Shown piece after piece: positions 11,173 to 22,366 of a stretch of DNA of 64,000 bases. Position 1 is the stretch's first letter, and every line of letters begins with the position of its first letter. Position numbers and translations under genes: made by a program. Under the pieces are notes generated by a model. The model saw only the letters and a list, made by a program, of their open reading frames with translations. It ran no database searches and was not told where the DNA came from. Origin of the DNA: Trichostrongylus colubriformis (lineage: Eukaryota > Nematoda > Chromadorea > Rhabditida > Trichostrongylidae); assembly GCA_963978905.1 (NCBI GenBank), contig OZ022257.1, positions 56,376,873 to 56,440,872 on the forward strand, written 5' to 3'.

Positions 11173-13600
11173 GATAATTCGCTTAGTATGTCTGTGTGTG
11201 TGTCTGTGTGTTTGTGTGTGTGTTTGTCCGTCTGTCACAGACGCTGAATTTTACAAGTGATATAGGGGGTGCCAAGGGAACCTCAGCGGTGGAGGACCGA
11301 AAGTGATAGCAGCTGATAAGGGCTGATAAGGAGCCTCGGAAAGCAAATGGCACCAAACCCGTTTTGCCTTTCGGGTTGATCTTAAAGCGCTGACACCGAT
11401 AGGTGTTTTGCGAGATGGGACGGGGACATTAATGGTGGATGACCAGCATTGATAACGGTTGATAAGATTTGATAAGGAGCGTAAAAAGCTAGAGTCGTCA
11501 AATTCGTTTCGCTTTTCGCGTTGATCCAGGAGCGCTGACACTCATGGGTGTTTAGCAGGGTGGGACGGGGACATTAATAGTGGGTGATCCAAACTGATAA
11601 TGGTTGATAAGCTTCGATCTACGGCTAACAGTGGAATGTTCATATCGCAGGTATTGTAGAGTACGGGTACTGTTGGGTACAGGAGCCTGAGTGAAACTGA
11701 TAGCGGCTTACAGTGACTGATAAGAACCGTTAAGAATTGGATGGGATGAAATTCTTGCTAACATTGTACGACCGCTTTGGCTAAAGCGTCTGATGCGCGG
11801 TGGCATCGGATGAACATATTTTATGTTCTGATATCACTGACCGATGTATCTACCGCTGAATGCCTGGCGTTCCAAAAAATGGTGCGTTTCTCTTGATAAT
11901 GCGATCTCCATGATAATCGTGATACAACCTATATTTGTGATAGCAAAGCAAGCGGTTCACTCGGAATCATTTTCTAATGCGTTACTTGCAGCAACACTGG
12001 GTATCGACCGCTAGACTATGTGAAATTTCAAGTAGTGAATCGTGTTTACGAAAACGATGAACATCGATGAGCGGGATATGGCCTACCATCAATGTGTACG
12101 AATTAGATTCTCAGCAAGTGATCTATTTGTTACCAATCGATGCAATTGAGTACAAAACTATCGATTCCCAAACTACTCAAATTCCCAATGATGACCAGTT
12201 GGCTGGCGCACACTACTGTACGCGATTCATGTGGATTACGTGCAAAATGGGTTCCATGCAAAACGATTGAAGTATACCGATTCAAAGTGCTTTTTTATCA
12301 CGCCATTTTCTCTGCTTTTTTGCATTTCAATAGCTCAGCTGGGGGGCAAGCAGAGGGAAGGAAATCTCCGCTCCGCTGTGGTCGGGCAAGACACCCATTT
12401 TGCACAACATCGCCATGAATCGCGGAGGAATCTGCGGCAGCCAACTGGTGGATAATATGCGGCTTGTGTATACTGTAAGTAAACCTGTAATTATCATCGG
12501 CTTTGGTTGAAACTAAGAGAACCATACCCACTTATAACCCCTGCCCACTAAGGGCAGATCCCTTTAGATAATGGCAGGATTCGACCCGAACACAAAAAGA
12601 GAATGGAAGCATTTAGTAGTACAAAAGCAGGGAAGATGGAGCGGAACGGTCAAAAAATCCGAGAAAAAAACCCCTTCCCACCGATGATCCAAGTGTGTAA
12701 GGCACAATGGAAGAGGGCAAGCTATGTTAAAAAGAGCGGGAGCCGTTGGAGGTGTCTCTTCGTGAGCTCGAAGGCGCTCCGTAGCAGTTGACTTTTGAAG
12801 ATTGAATGCTTTGAGAAGACGTGCATGTATCAAATCTGGCAGAAATATTGGCCTTAACTGAGTGCAACCCAACACTTCCTAATGACCGAGGACAAACAGT
12901 TACTTTGTGAGTGTGGTACCAATATTGGAATTATGGCCGAGATAGGCCTAGAACTTATGTGCTCTCTACACTATACACATGTGTTGGGGCCCAGGCCCCC
13001 CCCCCCCTCTTCAGGCCCATCTTTAGTTTACCCGATGTAGGATCTATGGAAAAATTCATATAGAAAATCTATAGAAAACTCCATACCCTCCAGACATTGT
13101 CCCTTTTGACTATCACCTTTCCCATCCCTGAAATACTTCCTCATTAAGAGAAAATTCGTTGACTCATGGCTCGTTTGCAAAGACGATCGCTAACTCCTTC
13201 GACTCTCAGAAGCAGAGTTCTGGGAGGAGAGAATCAGTTATCTACCTATGCGGTGGCAGAGGGGTTGGGGGTAATTACGCCAGAAAATCGCTTCAGCGGC
13301 GTCGCACTCGCGGCGTCACCAGTACGACTTGCGAATCGATTGCCTTGGTAGCCCGGCAGAGCGTGGCTGCCTCACTTCAGCGCCTCCACCCATGCCACAC
13401 TGGCTCCTGCACCCATGCCACACTACCCCCTCCACCCATGCCACACTGCATCACTTAAAAGCTGCCAGTCCTGCCACCGGGCCGCTCGCCGCGGGCGACC
13501 ACGCGGATTTCTGGCGTAATTACCCCCACCCGGTGGCAGAGTGTTGTCGATAACAATGGTCAATAGGTTAATGCAAAATTGTTGTTTGTTGGTAGAAAAA
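11173..13600 (+). mobile_element. half copy of the large fold-back family (arm plus core)
   Basis: A plus-orientation arm (11173 to about 12470) has the GT tract, a short tandem array (about 11260-11620) and the distal arm. It runs directly into a core block (about 12470-13260). The whole assembly matches 30412-32947 in reverse complement. The far-side arm is missing, so this is a truncated or recombined half element. The core contains a 103-aa ORF (12564-12875, minus) also present in the other copy, but the two differ by compensating frameshifts, so it is not evidently under coding constraint. A MITE is nested at 13261. Confidence 0.7.
13261..13531. mobile_element. MULE-like MITE, copy 1
   Basis: A 271-bp element with terminal inverted repeats of the form GGGTGGGGGTAATTACGCC, flanked on both sides by the 9-bp direct repeat GGTGGCAGA (13252-13260 and 13532-13540). 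The interior is GC-rich with CCAGTACGACTTGCGAATCG and repeated CCCATGCCACACTG units. Nine-base target duplications are typical of Mutator-like (MULE) transposition. It is non-coding and must have been mobilised in trans. It is inserted in the core of the fold-back half copy. Confidence 0.8.
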
Positions 13601-13939
13601 AAATAAAAAGTGAACGAAAAAATCCTACAAGACTCTTGGGACAACCCAATATATAAGCCTTGTCTGAAAAGAGGGTTGTGAAACATAAATAGAATAAAAA
13701 GCGGCGGGAATATCTCACATAAAAAGCAATAAATCGTATCGAAACCAAAATGTCAACAGTAGAAATATGAATTATTATGCAGGTGATTTTTTATCGAATA
13801 AACATGTACTGAATATAAATTCCACAAAGATTTTTTCCCGAAAATTGAAATTCCACAAAGATTTTTTCCCGAAAATTGGATCACTAGATGCGCCAACGTG
13901 CTTAGCTGAAAGGTGTATGATGTCAGTAATAAACTCGAA

Positions 13940-14167
13940 TCAGAGTTTAAAAAAGGGAAGAGCACAGAGATTCCTTTGAATCTTGGCTTGAAAAATTTTC
14001 AAAGATGCGGGATCAATGAGGGTTGTTTTTCTGATGATATCAACTTTCAGAACGGTGCGAGTCTTCATTCTTGGCTGGATTTCTTCATTATTCGAGGGTT
14101 TCAGTGATGATCTATCCAGTCCAAGCATTGTTACTGGTGATTGTACAGATGCTGATTCTTCTTTCAT
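13940..14167 (-). CDS. possible single-exon ORF, 75 aa, unknown
   Basis: The ORF starts at an ATG at 14167 with an in-frame stop just upstream. It encodes a Ser/Lys-rich peptide with segments such as MKEESASVQSPVTMLGLD and KVDIIRKTTLIDPASLK. Composition looks more protein-like than its neighbours, but there is no known domain, no signal peptide and no clear splice site. It may be a small gene, a decayed exon or chance. Confidence 0.2.
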   Translation of the reverse strand: MKEESASVQSPVTMLGLDRSSLKPSNNEEIQPRMKTRTVLKVDIIRKTTLIDPASLKIFQAKIQRNLCALPFFKL

Positions 14168-14723
14168 AACAAATTATTACAAGTTGAAAAACAGTTCCTC
14201 AGTTATTCCACACCGTCGCTGGTGTTTGTAGCGTCTGCGTCAAACACTACTATGTTAATATGTGAATTCTTCTCATAGGATTACCACTATCAAATTATTT
14301 CTAATCTGGAATGAGCAATTCCATGTGATGCTTGTGCTTTCTCACCTTCTGTTCCATCTTTTGAAATACTGTAGCGCACCGTAATCTCATTGGCACCCGT
14401 GGGCTACTGTCCATGTCTCTGAAAAGCCGTTCCAAAAGTGTTGGACGGGAATGCGCGCATGCTATTTCCAGCGCTTAATCTGCCCATTCCTTAAATTTTG
14501 TTTTTGTTTCATGGTGTGACATCAGGCGTATATTGTCTGCAATTTTCTAAAAAAATTCAACGCAGCTTATTACCTCAGAATTGCACTTATACAAGAATGA
14601 TCTCCACTTGTAATCAGGTAGACGTGTTGTGATTATCCGGTCTCCCATAGGAACTTTTATCCGTTGATTTTATCTACTCTTATCGGTTTATCCTGTGCTA
14701 CTCTCAAATTCAAATCCAATCTA

Positions 14724-14945
14724 CAATACCGCTCGCGTCGCGTGAGTAATTTTCGCCTTGCGACGGTTTGTCCGCGAACAAACCGTCGCAACGTCATAAC
14801 ATCGTTCAACCTGGATAAAATGGAAAGTGCTTAAAAGCATTGGATTTGTCTCAATGCGACGAGCTCAGCAGTGTATAAAATGTCGAATTTTGATCAGCAA
14901 CGGTCCTGAAAATCGCGCGAAAACGCGTTTTCGCGTTTTTCCGCT
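14724..14945 (+). repeat. half copy of the CAATACCGC palindromic element
   Basis: It starts CAATACCGCTCGCGTCGCG after a TA at 14722. The same order of blocks follows as in the left half of 20452-20933: a near-perfect TTGCGACGG/CCGTCGCAA palindrome, a TGGATAAAATGG block, and an AAAACGCGTTTTCGCG centre. The right half is absent. Confidence 0.65.
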
Positions 14946-15423
14946 ATAAATCAATAGTTTATTGGTTTTTTGTCGGACTTGTATACATTTTCGTAATCAG
15001 CTCGTCGAGCTCTACAAGAGGATGCTACAAGTTTTCGGTTTTCTCGGACTCGATTTTTTCACATTCTGAGAAGTTGGAGGGAAATTTTCTTTAAAACCTG
15101 ATAAGTTGAAGCTGAAATCCTTTCACAATCCCAATCTGAACTCACAGAAGTAAAGAGATTTTGAAGTTCCGAGCCTTTCAGATCAACCCCTACTCCTTCG
15201 TGTGGCCCTAAACAGCGTCTCCGTGTATACTCTGCTAAACAAAAACCATTCCTTAACTCATCTGCAGACGGAGATCCCCTAATGAAATGTATGCCGTTCG
15301 ATTCCTCTCAGAAAATGCTATCGAACGACATACAAAACCCTTTGTGGTGATAAATGTCTTATTTTCCTATTTCCAGCCCTTTCCTTTTGTGGATCGACGT
15401 CTCAATCTCCTTTTGGCCGGTGC

Positions 15424-15508
15424 GATTCACGTGCATGCTCTGGGAGAGCGATCACGATCGATGGCGCTATCGCGAGCTCCTAGCGCTTTCCCACGGCCAT
15501 GCACGTGA
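15424..15508. repeat. 85-bp hairpin-forming inverted repeat
   Basis: ATTCACGTGCATG on the left pairs with CATGCACGTGAAT on the right, and the pairing extends imperfectly through GGGAAAGCG-like sequence. It contains E-box type CACGTG cores at both ends. It is probably a small MITE, though a structured regulatory element cannot be excluded. Confidence 0.5.
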
Positions 15509-16400
15509 ATACCGACGGCATTTCAAAGTATGAACGCGACCCACCGCAGACACCACTACCGGGTGCTAATTGTGAATATGGCGTATTGTACCATAGTGGT
15601 GCAATAACTTCTTTTTACCAAAATCGCTGGAACTTGGCCTACAAGGAAGTCATTAAGAAAGTGGTTGGAACAATAATAGCTTGATTCGAAGATATCTCGT
15701 GCGATCATCCGTGGAGAATTTGACAACTCATTTCTTAGGAACCTAAGATTTTATCGGTCGAAACTCTAAACATTACTCTATGCTTGGAATAACGCTGCAT
15801 TAACAAAATTCCATCACAACCAATTTCATGTGGGAGGCGCGTTGTAAACGAAGGCGAAACACGTTGTCCAACAACATTACATAAGATGCCTATTCAAGAA
15901 ACGCAGAATGACTGCATCAAGTCCAAAAACGATTTTTCGAACTTTTCTTCGGGTTTGGATCATTTTGGTACCGAATTGACGTTTTTGGTTCGAGGACCGA
16001 ACATTTTATTGCACATCAAGACCACCATAGGCGTGGGTCAGCTCAGATCACATGTGCTCCGTACGTTTCGTTTTATGCCCACCCTCTTCTCCAGCAAACT
16101 TTTCGCTACTTCCAAAGATGAACATTAAGGTAATGCCAAACTCCGTGACACGTGATAGTGGGGGAACGGGCGGCCGAAGCGTTTTCTATGTAGCAGGGAA
16201 AAAGCGAAAGCGTACGACCTTTAAAACCTAGGTTCCTATTGCTTCAAAAACAATTTGCATGAAGTAGAAATTGAAATATTTTGAAAAACTTGAGACTTTT
16301 GCACTGGGCTACTGTAACGTTTTTGACTAAACTTTTGTGTCTCACATTGTTGTTAGTCATTCAGTCTAGGGCCTTGGAACACCACAATTTATTAACAAGA

Positions 16401-16406
16401 TTTATT
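16401..16406 (-). terminator. candidate polyadenylation signal AATAAA
   Basis: AATAAA on the minus strand lies about 31 nt downstream of the stop codon of the gene ending at 16437, the right distance for its 3' end. A second AATAAA follows at 16388-16393. Confidence 0.5.
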
Positions 16407-16436
16407 ATTAAATTTGGTCCTGCACTATCTTTAATA

Positions 16437-18563
16437 TTAAATGCGGTACATAAACATATAGGAGTAAATGAACAAATATAAGTTTAATAATTGTTGTTGC
16501 AAACTTGTACTTTGATTCTGCGGTGACTTTCCCTTCGGTCCACCTTGACTCTGCGGTGACTTTCCTTTCTGTTCACCTCCTTGTCCTGGTTTTTCGGTTG
16601 ATCCCGCTTTCGTTGCTCCTTGCTCTTCCGACGCACTTGCCTTTATTTCTCTAGTTGGAAACGTGAGCGGTACAGAAGGTTCCTTCAACTTTTCTTTCAA
16701 GGATTCCAGCAACACATTGTAATCCTTGCATTTTTGTGGTTTCGGAACCAAATTTAGGTTAGCACGGGCATCGGGAACAGATATCGTCTTTGACGCCATA
16801 ACACTCTGCAATAATAGCCAAAGTTTACCCATCTGATATTATGTATATTATTGTTTTACAAAACAATATATATTGTTTTTTGTAAAACTTAATGGCAAAA
16901 ATATTAACCGCTTGAGAAAGTTTCACCATTTCAACCATTCTCAATGAACTGTGCATAATTAATGCGGCTTTTTTTTGAAAAATTAATTTGGCAAAAACCT
17001 GTTCAAATAATTATTCAAGAGCGTTTCCACCATCGCAATCAGGGACTGTCTCCTTCCCGTTTGGTAGCCGTCATAATGTCAATTTCCATTGCAAAAAAAG
17101 CGCTATCGCAGAAGTAAAGTCGTGCTTCCCCCTTTCCCCCCCCCCCTTCCCCCATTCCGCGACCCACATTGTTACCATAAATATAAGGGTAACAGAAGAA
17201 TTTCAGTTTTCATGGATGATTCCGTTAACCATTCCCCAAATTAATAGGAACGTATTTCAAATTACCCTGGGCTTTTATAGCATTGTTCAAATCAGCTCGG
17301 AAGCTTTACAAACGGATGTGTCCGAATAGGCACCGTTCGATGTGCGACGCGATGGGGCTAGCTTGGGGCGGCATATTAGGTAGGTTCCCAGGGGATGAAG
17401 GGGTTCTACGTTCTTCCATGGGAGTACTTGGAGGGGACTCCGCTATTTTGCACCCGTAACTCGTACCCATTGGCGCCGTTTACTATACGCTGTTACGCAG
17501 ACTGGGTCAGTGTAGGTGGGTCTACATACGACAAAAAATCGCATGGCCGTCTGCGGCGAGTGGCGCGGCGGGTGCGAGTGCCAGTGACAGGGCATGACAG
17601 CCTTCAAGCGAGGCAGGGTGGCATGGGTGGAGGAGGCAGGGTGGCATGGGTGCAGGTGACAGTGTGGCATGGGTGGAAGTGCAGAGGTGATGCAACCACT
17701 CTCTGCCGAGCTCCCAAAGGCAATCGATTCGGCAAGTCGTACTGGTGGCGCCGCGAGTGCGACGCTGCAAAGCGATTTTCTGTCGTAAGTAGACCCACCC
17801 GGTCAGTGTGGGTGGGGGAAGGGGCGGGAGGGGACACGACTTCACGCTTCACGATTCCACGCTCTTTTGCACTTTTTACGGGTATGCGAGCGCGTGAAGT
17901 CGCGTCTCCATCCAGACTCACATTGACTTCGCAGATTTTCTGTCCTAATAGCAAGCATAAAACTTCTTCGCCTTATCTTATTGTATTCAGAAGAATGGGT
18001 ATACTCACCTTTACCTCCTCCACAACCAGAGCCGGGTCAGTTCCAGAAGGCACAAAGCAGCGCACCGAATCAAGCTGTATTCCAGTTCGGTAGGCTTCAC
18101 GGTACACCCCATTTATATCTTCTATTGTTTCTAGCAATTCAGCATCACAGTAAAGCTAAATTCCTATAGGTGATTGTAGTTAGTTTAAGATCAAATCAAG
18201 CTCACATAATTGCATTATATCTCACATTATTCTTTCGTCTGGCAGGATTTAGCCTACTGACAGAGCACTCGGATGTGTTGCTCCACTTCATCGTGAAACA
18301 GTATCCTTCGCGTGCTTCTTTCTGAAGTAATTAAAATGATTCGATGTGGAATAGTTTTCATAGAAACCACTCACTGTCGTCGTGGTCGTAGGCTCCGTCT
18401 TAGATAATGAGATGGTCAAATGTAAGGGACAACAACAAGGCCTGGCGAACCTAAGTCCTTTATCGTTGTCTTCACCCGGAGCAGTACGTAACTCCTGCGA
18501 CGGCATCATCGTCTGTGACCAACCAACTGATGGCATTACACTCATGAGCAATGGTAATAGCAT
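16437..18563 (-). CDS. predicted secreted protein, three exons, low-complexity C-terminus
   Basis: Exons on the minus strand are 18563-18375, 18155-18009 and 16805-16437, all phase 0, with donors GTGAGT and GTGAGT and acceptors TTTAG and TTGCAG. The product is 234 residues. The start MLLPLLMSVMPSVGWSQ is a plausible signal peptide. A CCC cluster lies near residue 46, followed by a Thr run. Exon 2 holds CDAELLETIEDINGVY and SVRCFVPSGTDPALVVEE, and exon 3 adds KPQKCKDYNVLLESLKEK, so a small helical domain with three cysteines is likely. The tail is Gly/Lys/Gln/Ser-rich with two GKSPQ repeats. An AATAAA follows the stop closely. Intron 2 (1.2 kb) carries a MULE-like MITE at 17514. I do not recognise the family. 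Splice frames support expression, but function is unknown. Confidence 0.6.
17514..17800. mobile_element. MULE-like MITE, copy 2
   Basis: A 287-bp element with TIRs GGGTGGGTCTACTTACGAC (right end read inward) and AGGTGGGTCTACATACGAC (left). It is flanked by perfect 9-bp duplications GGTCAGTGT at 17505-17513 and 17801-17809. The interior matches copy 1 in reverse orientation, including GTGGCATGGGTG repeats. It is inserted within intron 2 of the gene at 16437-18563. Confidence 0.85.
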
Positions 18564-18849
18564 CACAGAACGAGCCAACCGGTTGCGGCTGGCAGCAGTT
18601 GGAAAACTGATGGAACGTTACCGTTCAACTTGAAGTCGTTAATGCCATGTAAACAATGAAAATTTCACCAGGATTGAGCTTGGAGACATATTATAAGTCA
18701 CTGAAAATAGTGCTACAAAACGTTCTATGCAAATGAAAAAACTGAAATGGAGAAGAGTAGCTGCTTGTTCCCGCCCCAATCATAGTCTATCTATCTTCAG
18801 GAAAAGCAACAAACCAAAATATTTGGTGCCTACAAAACCTGTTAACCAG

Positions 18850-19270
18850 TGGTGCTATCGCGGCGAGGGTCGCAGCTTATGAAATGTTGCACATCTAAGC
18901 ATCGTGGAGGGATCTTTGGGGCGGGGGAATGGGTTCAATTCGCACACTTCAATCTATGATTATGCCTGGGTGTGTGCAGATATGATGGGAAATCGCTTCG
19001 TGGCGTTTCACTAACGGCGCCACCAGTACGACTTGCGAATCGATTGCTCTTGGGAACCCGGCAGAGCGTGGCTGCGTCACCTTTGCGCCTCCACCCGTGC
19101 CACACTGCCCCGCTTGAAGGCTGCCATGCCCTGACTCTGGCGTTCGCACCCGCCGCGGGCGGCTGCACGATTTTCCGTCATATCCGCACACACCCATTAT
19201 GTCTAAGCTTCAGTGAGGAGAGCAGGAGTTTCTTTTGCCTTCTAGGCTCAGGTAAAAATAATGTTCATGG
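18850..19270 (+). repeat. interspersed repeat hosting MITE copy 3
   Basis: Left part GGTGCTATCGC to TCTAAGCATCGTGGAGG and right part TAAGCTTCAGTGAGGAG to GGCTCAGGTAAAAATAATG match 51139-51352 and, in reverse, 63570-63725. The repeat is interrupted by the MITE at 18968-19195. Confidence 0.65.
18968..19195. mobile_element. MULE-like MITE, copy 3
   Basis: A 228-bp element with TIRs GGGTGTGTGCAGATATGA and GGGTGTGTGCGGATATGA. It is bounded by 9-bp duplications ATTATGCCT (18959-18967) and ATTATGTCT (19196-19204), with one difference. The interior aligns with copy 1 from CCAGTACGACTTGCGAATCG onward. The homologous repeat at 51139-51352 reads TTTATGCCTAAGCTTTAG across this point without the insert, which confirms the boundaries. 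Confidence 0.85.
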
Positions 19271-19479
19271 TAAGGATACGCACTTCATTGCAAGAGCACC
19301 CTTTCGGTTCTGATCTATGTTTGCTGATTTCTTGATTAATAGTAATGCGCTGCCGAAGAGGCTTGCACATTTCGGTTGCACAGAGCTGTGGAGATATAGA
19401 AGAAATGAATTCGTGAAAGTCTGTCCGCCACGGTGTTGAGTGTAGAATTGTTGCCTCAACAATTTTCTTTACAGAAATG

Positions 19480-19750
19480 GTAATCGACGAGAAGTACGTA
19501 TGTACAATGCCGCCACTAAGTCATGGTCAATCGACACGAAAAAACGGAAATCCCATAATTTTTCCGAACTTCTGCCATAGCTTTCTTCAAAATGCTTCAA
19601 ATAATTCGAAAAAGGTTCCAGTAGAAAACCCTGATCAAGGCGAATGTCATGTGAGTATGGTAGATCCGGCAGTTTCGGAGCCACGCCCATTCAACTTCTT
19701 AAGGATCACTTGTGAGACATTTGGGCCTTGCGTTATCGTAAAAAAAGGAT
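19480..19750 (-). pseudogene. degenerate mariner-type transposase fragment
   Basis: Read on the minus strand across frames, the sequence gives DNARP followed by a KLNGRGSET-like stretch, then NYLKHFEES-like sequence. This matches the order of the C-terminal catalytic part of mariner/Tc1 transposases, in which a DNARPH motif precedes a helix and the third acidic residue. Frames are broken and no TIR pair is seen. It is an old relic, identified on short motifs only. Confidence 0.45.
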
Positions 19751-20451
19751 AAGTTCCTCTCTATTGTCAATATTTACCTCATGAGCTGCACTTTGCTATG
19801 CACCTCACGTGTTCCTCACAGCACTTTTCAACCGTAATAGTTTCGCCAGGATCCACGAAGATATAGGATTAAAGCAGCCGCAGACCACGGTACCGCTACC
19901 ATCCCGACGAGGGCTTTCGATCCATTCAGTGTCGCTTGACCTACAACCACCTACCGATTCTCGTCATATACCACGAAGCGGCTATGAAGGGGATAGTTTT
20001 TAAGCCGAAGAAAACAGTGTGCAAGGAAAGGTGCGGATCTGTTGTCTGTTCACTTTTCCAAGGAAAATCAAGAAAGTTGAAAATGCACAAACATTACCCT
20101 ACTTGGGTAGAGCGGAACACGGGATCTAGCACGATTTAGGCGACTCTAGCAAAAATTCAAAAAAAAAACTTATTTAGAGAAGGATTCTTCGGACCGCAAG
20201 GGCTCGCCCAACACCCAACAGCTGACATTCGCTCTCACTGTCTATTCAAAAGTAGCTAATATGTTTTTCCAGATGGATGTGGGCCACCATATTGCAAGGA
20301 TACTGCTGAAAATGAGAAAGAAATAAGTCCTGGAATCCCCGTTCGTTCTACGGAGTCCCCCGAATACTACATGAGGGCTTTGCATAAAAAGCGAGAAGTT
20401 TGATTATCTAGCCGCACTCGGATCTCAAATCCATGGGTTTCTAAGATCATA

Positions 20452-20933
20452 CAATACCGCTCAGGTCGCGTGATTAAAAAAAGCCTTGCGACGGTTTGTT
20501 CGCGAACAAACCGTCGCACCATTTTTACATCGTTCAAACTGGATAAAATGGGAGGATCTTGGAAGCGTTGGGTTTGTCTCAATGAGGCGAGTTTAATGAT
20601 ATATGGAATGTCGAATTTTGATAAGTAATCTTCTCAAAAATCGCGTGAAAACGCGCGATTTTTAATTGCGCGATCGCGCGAAAACGAAAATCGATTTACA
20701 GTGGGGAAACGCGAAAGCGCGTTTTCCCACTGTAAATCGCGCGATTTTTAAGAAGATTACTCATCAAAATTTGACGTTCCATATATTATTAAACTCGCCT
20801 CATTGAGACGAATCCAATGCTTCCAGGACCTTCCCATTTTATCCAGTTTGAACGATGTTATGACGTTGTTACGGTTTGTTCGCGAACAAACCGTCGCAAG
20901 CCTTTTTTTAATCACGCGACGTGAGCGGTATTG
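20452..20933. mobile_element. 482-bp palindromic element with TA flanks
   Basis: Almost the whole element is one inverted repeat. It begins CAATACCGCTC and ends GAGCGGTATTG, with TA on each side (20450-20451 and 20934-20935). Each arm contains a palindrome of its own: 20487-20518 is a perfect 32-bp palindrome built from TGCGACGGTTTGTTCG and its complement, and a closely similar one lies near 20870-20898. The centre has several CGCG/TTTTCGCG stretches, including a GTGGGAAAACGCG-type hairpin. It is non-coding and probably a Tc1/mariner-type MITE. Confidence 0.75.
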
Positions 20934-21887
20934 TAACTCGTAAACTTCAGGGCAAAGGGCATCAAGATCACTCACATACTTATTGGGGGTAAGTATGGAA
21001 GAGACGGCATCAAGAAAGATCATAGCGCCTTTACACATTTGAGGTAGTTAAAGTATCACTCTCGAAAAAAGAATCACGTGTCCCAAGAGTTATGCATCAA
21101 CCTAATTGATTGTTTGATAAAGGCTGAATTAATCAAGTATTTATCTTACAAACATTAGTGTTGGACTCTACAGAGTCTCTGGCTTTGTCATGATAGCAGA
21201 GCCCAGCCCTCCACTGTAAAACCGTGAATTTCATGTCGTTGTTGCGAGCAGGTAAAGCTTTCATCGAGGAATGCTCGATAGGACGGGGCTGTATTTGATC
21301 AGCTGACGTGGGGGGTCATAATGGATGAACTAGGCAGTGATCAATGAAGTTTCTCAGGGCGTGGGTTCAACGTGTAACAAGGAGATGTAATAAATGAGCT
21401 AGCTTGGTTTGCTGGTAATCTAATACTCTGTTAAATCTTTACCTAAAAAGCTCGAAGAATACGAAAATAGTCATCTTTCGGAGGTTGGACACAACAGTTT
21501 CAAGATGGTGCTTGAGACGATATTGTGAAAAGGAGAGCGCATGGCATTGTGAAATATAAACGAAGCCCAAATGCACGCTGTTCCTTTGATACCCTTGAAA
21601 TTGCGGGCTGTGAACAAGGTGACAAGCTTCTGTAATGGAATGCGCATTACTTATGTTGCGGTGTGAAGTCGATATTTGATACCGTGTTCACAGTTTTCAT
21701 TTCCAAGACGATCACAAGAATAGCGTCCTTTGATGAATTGTCGACAGAAACCTCATGCATGGCGCTTTCGGAGCCGGGCAACGTCAATCGACTTCTCGTT
21801 GATCCGCTGCACGGAAAACACCTATAAAGGACCTTCCACGTTACCCGGTCAACCGCGTCACGTTATTTATCCACGGCTCCACGGAAA
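20934..21887. other. intergenic, no gene seen
   Basis: No ORF here has domain motifs, a signal peptide or consistent splice sites. The base composition is unremarkable. Confidence 0.4.
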
Positions 21888-22366
21888 AACTCACCGTCGC
21901 GCGTATGCGGCGCGTGCGCGGTGACGTCACAACCACCGCGCAGCGCGACGGTGAGCGATGGCCTTGCTCCTACCAAAGCGCTTTATAGAGGGTTACCTTG
22001 TTTGTGTTTTGCTAATTCATTGAGGGTGAGCACATAGTGCTGCGGAAGCTTTGCTGCTTTGACAGGCTTTCGACAGCTGGGAGAGCTGGCCTTTTTCAGA
22101 GTGGCTAGCCTCTCAAGACTTATGGATTTGCCTCAGCCCAATGATGTAGAAGTTTCAGGAGACTGTGTGCTCCGTCTTATGTATAACGATGCAGGAAGAC
22201 ACATAGTAGAAAAGTGCAAGCTACTCATGACTTTTGTGAAGTGACAGCGAGGTTATCCTCATTGGAGAGCAATGTTTGTAGCGCAGACCATCGCAAACCG
22301 TCGCGGCGCGCGGTGGCTGTGACGTCACCAAGCACGCGCCGCATGCGCGCGCCGGTGAATTTTTCC
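21888..22366. mobile_element. element with GC-rich inverted arms around TGACGTCA
   Basis: The left arm (about 21888-21962) runs from GGAAAAACTCACCGTCGCGCG through GCGGCGCGTGCGCGG and TGACGTCAC to CGACGGTGAGCGATGG. The right arm (about 22285-22366) is its imperfect reverse complement, ending CGGTGAATTTTTCC. Each arm contains the 8-bp palindrome TGACGTCA. The 320-bp spacer has one short ORF without motifs. The inverted arms point to a MITE. Target duplication is not clear. Confidence 0.55.

Larger units (their letters stand above)
14168..16400. other. intergenic with small repeats
   Basis: Apart from the half-palindrome at 14724 and the hairpin at 15424, I see no supported gene. ORFs at 15287-15508, 15499-15684 and 15886-16128 lack splice context or recognisable motifs. 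Confidence 0.4.

Noticed and set aside
12564..12875. 103-aa minus ORF in the fold-back core, with a 104-aa counterpart at 30863-31177
   Set aside because: The two proteins agree at both ends but differ in the middle through compensating frameshifts, and no domain is present. The similarity comes from duplicated DNA, not coding constraint.
17395..18093. 232-aa plus ORF
   Set aside because: It crosses a GC-rich MULE-like MITE and is antisense to exon 2 of the gene at 16437-18563. The open frame follows from GC richness.
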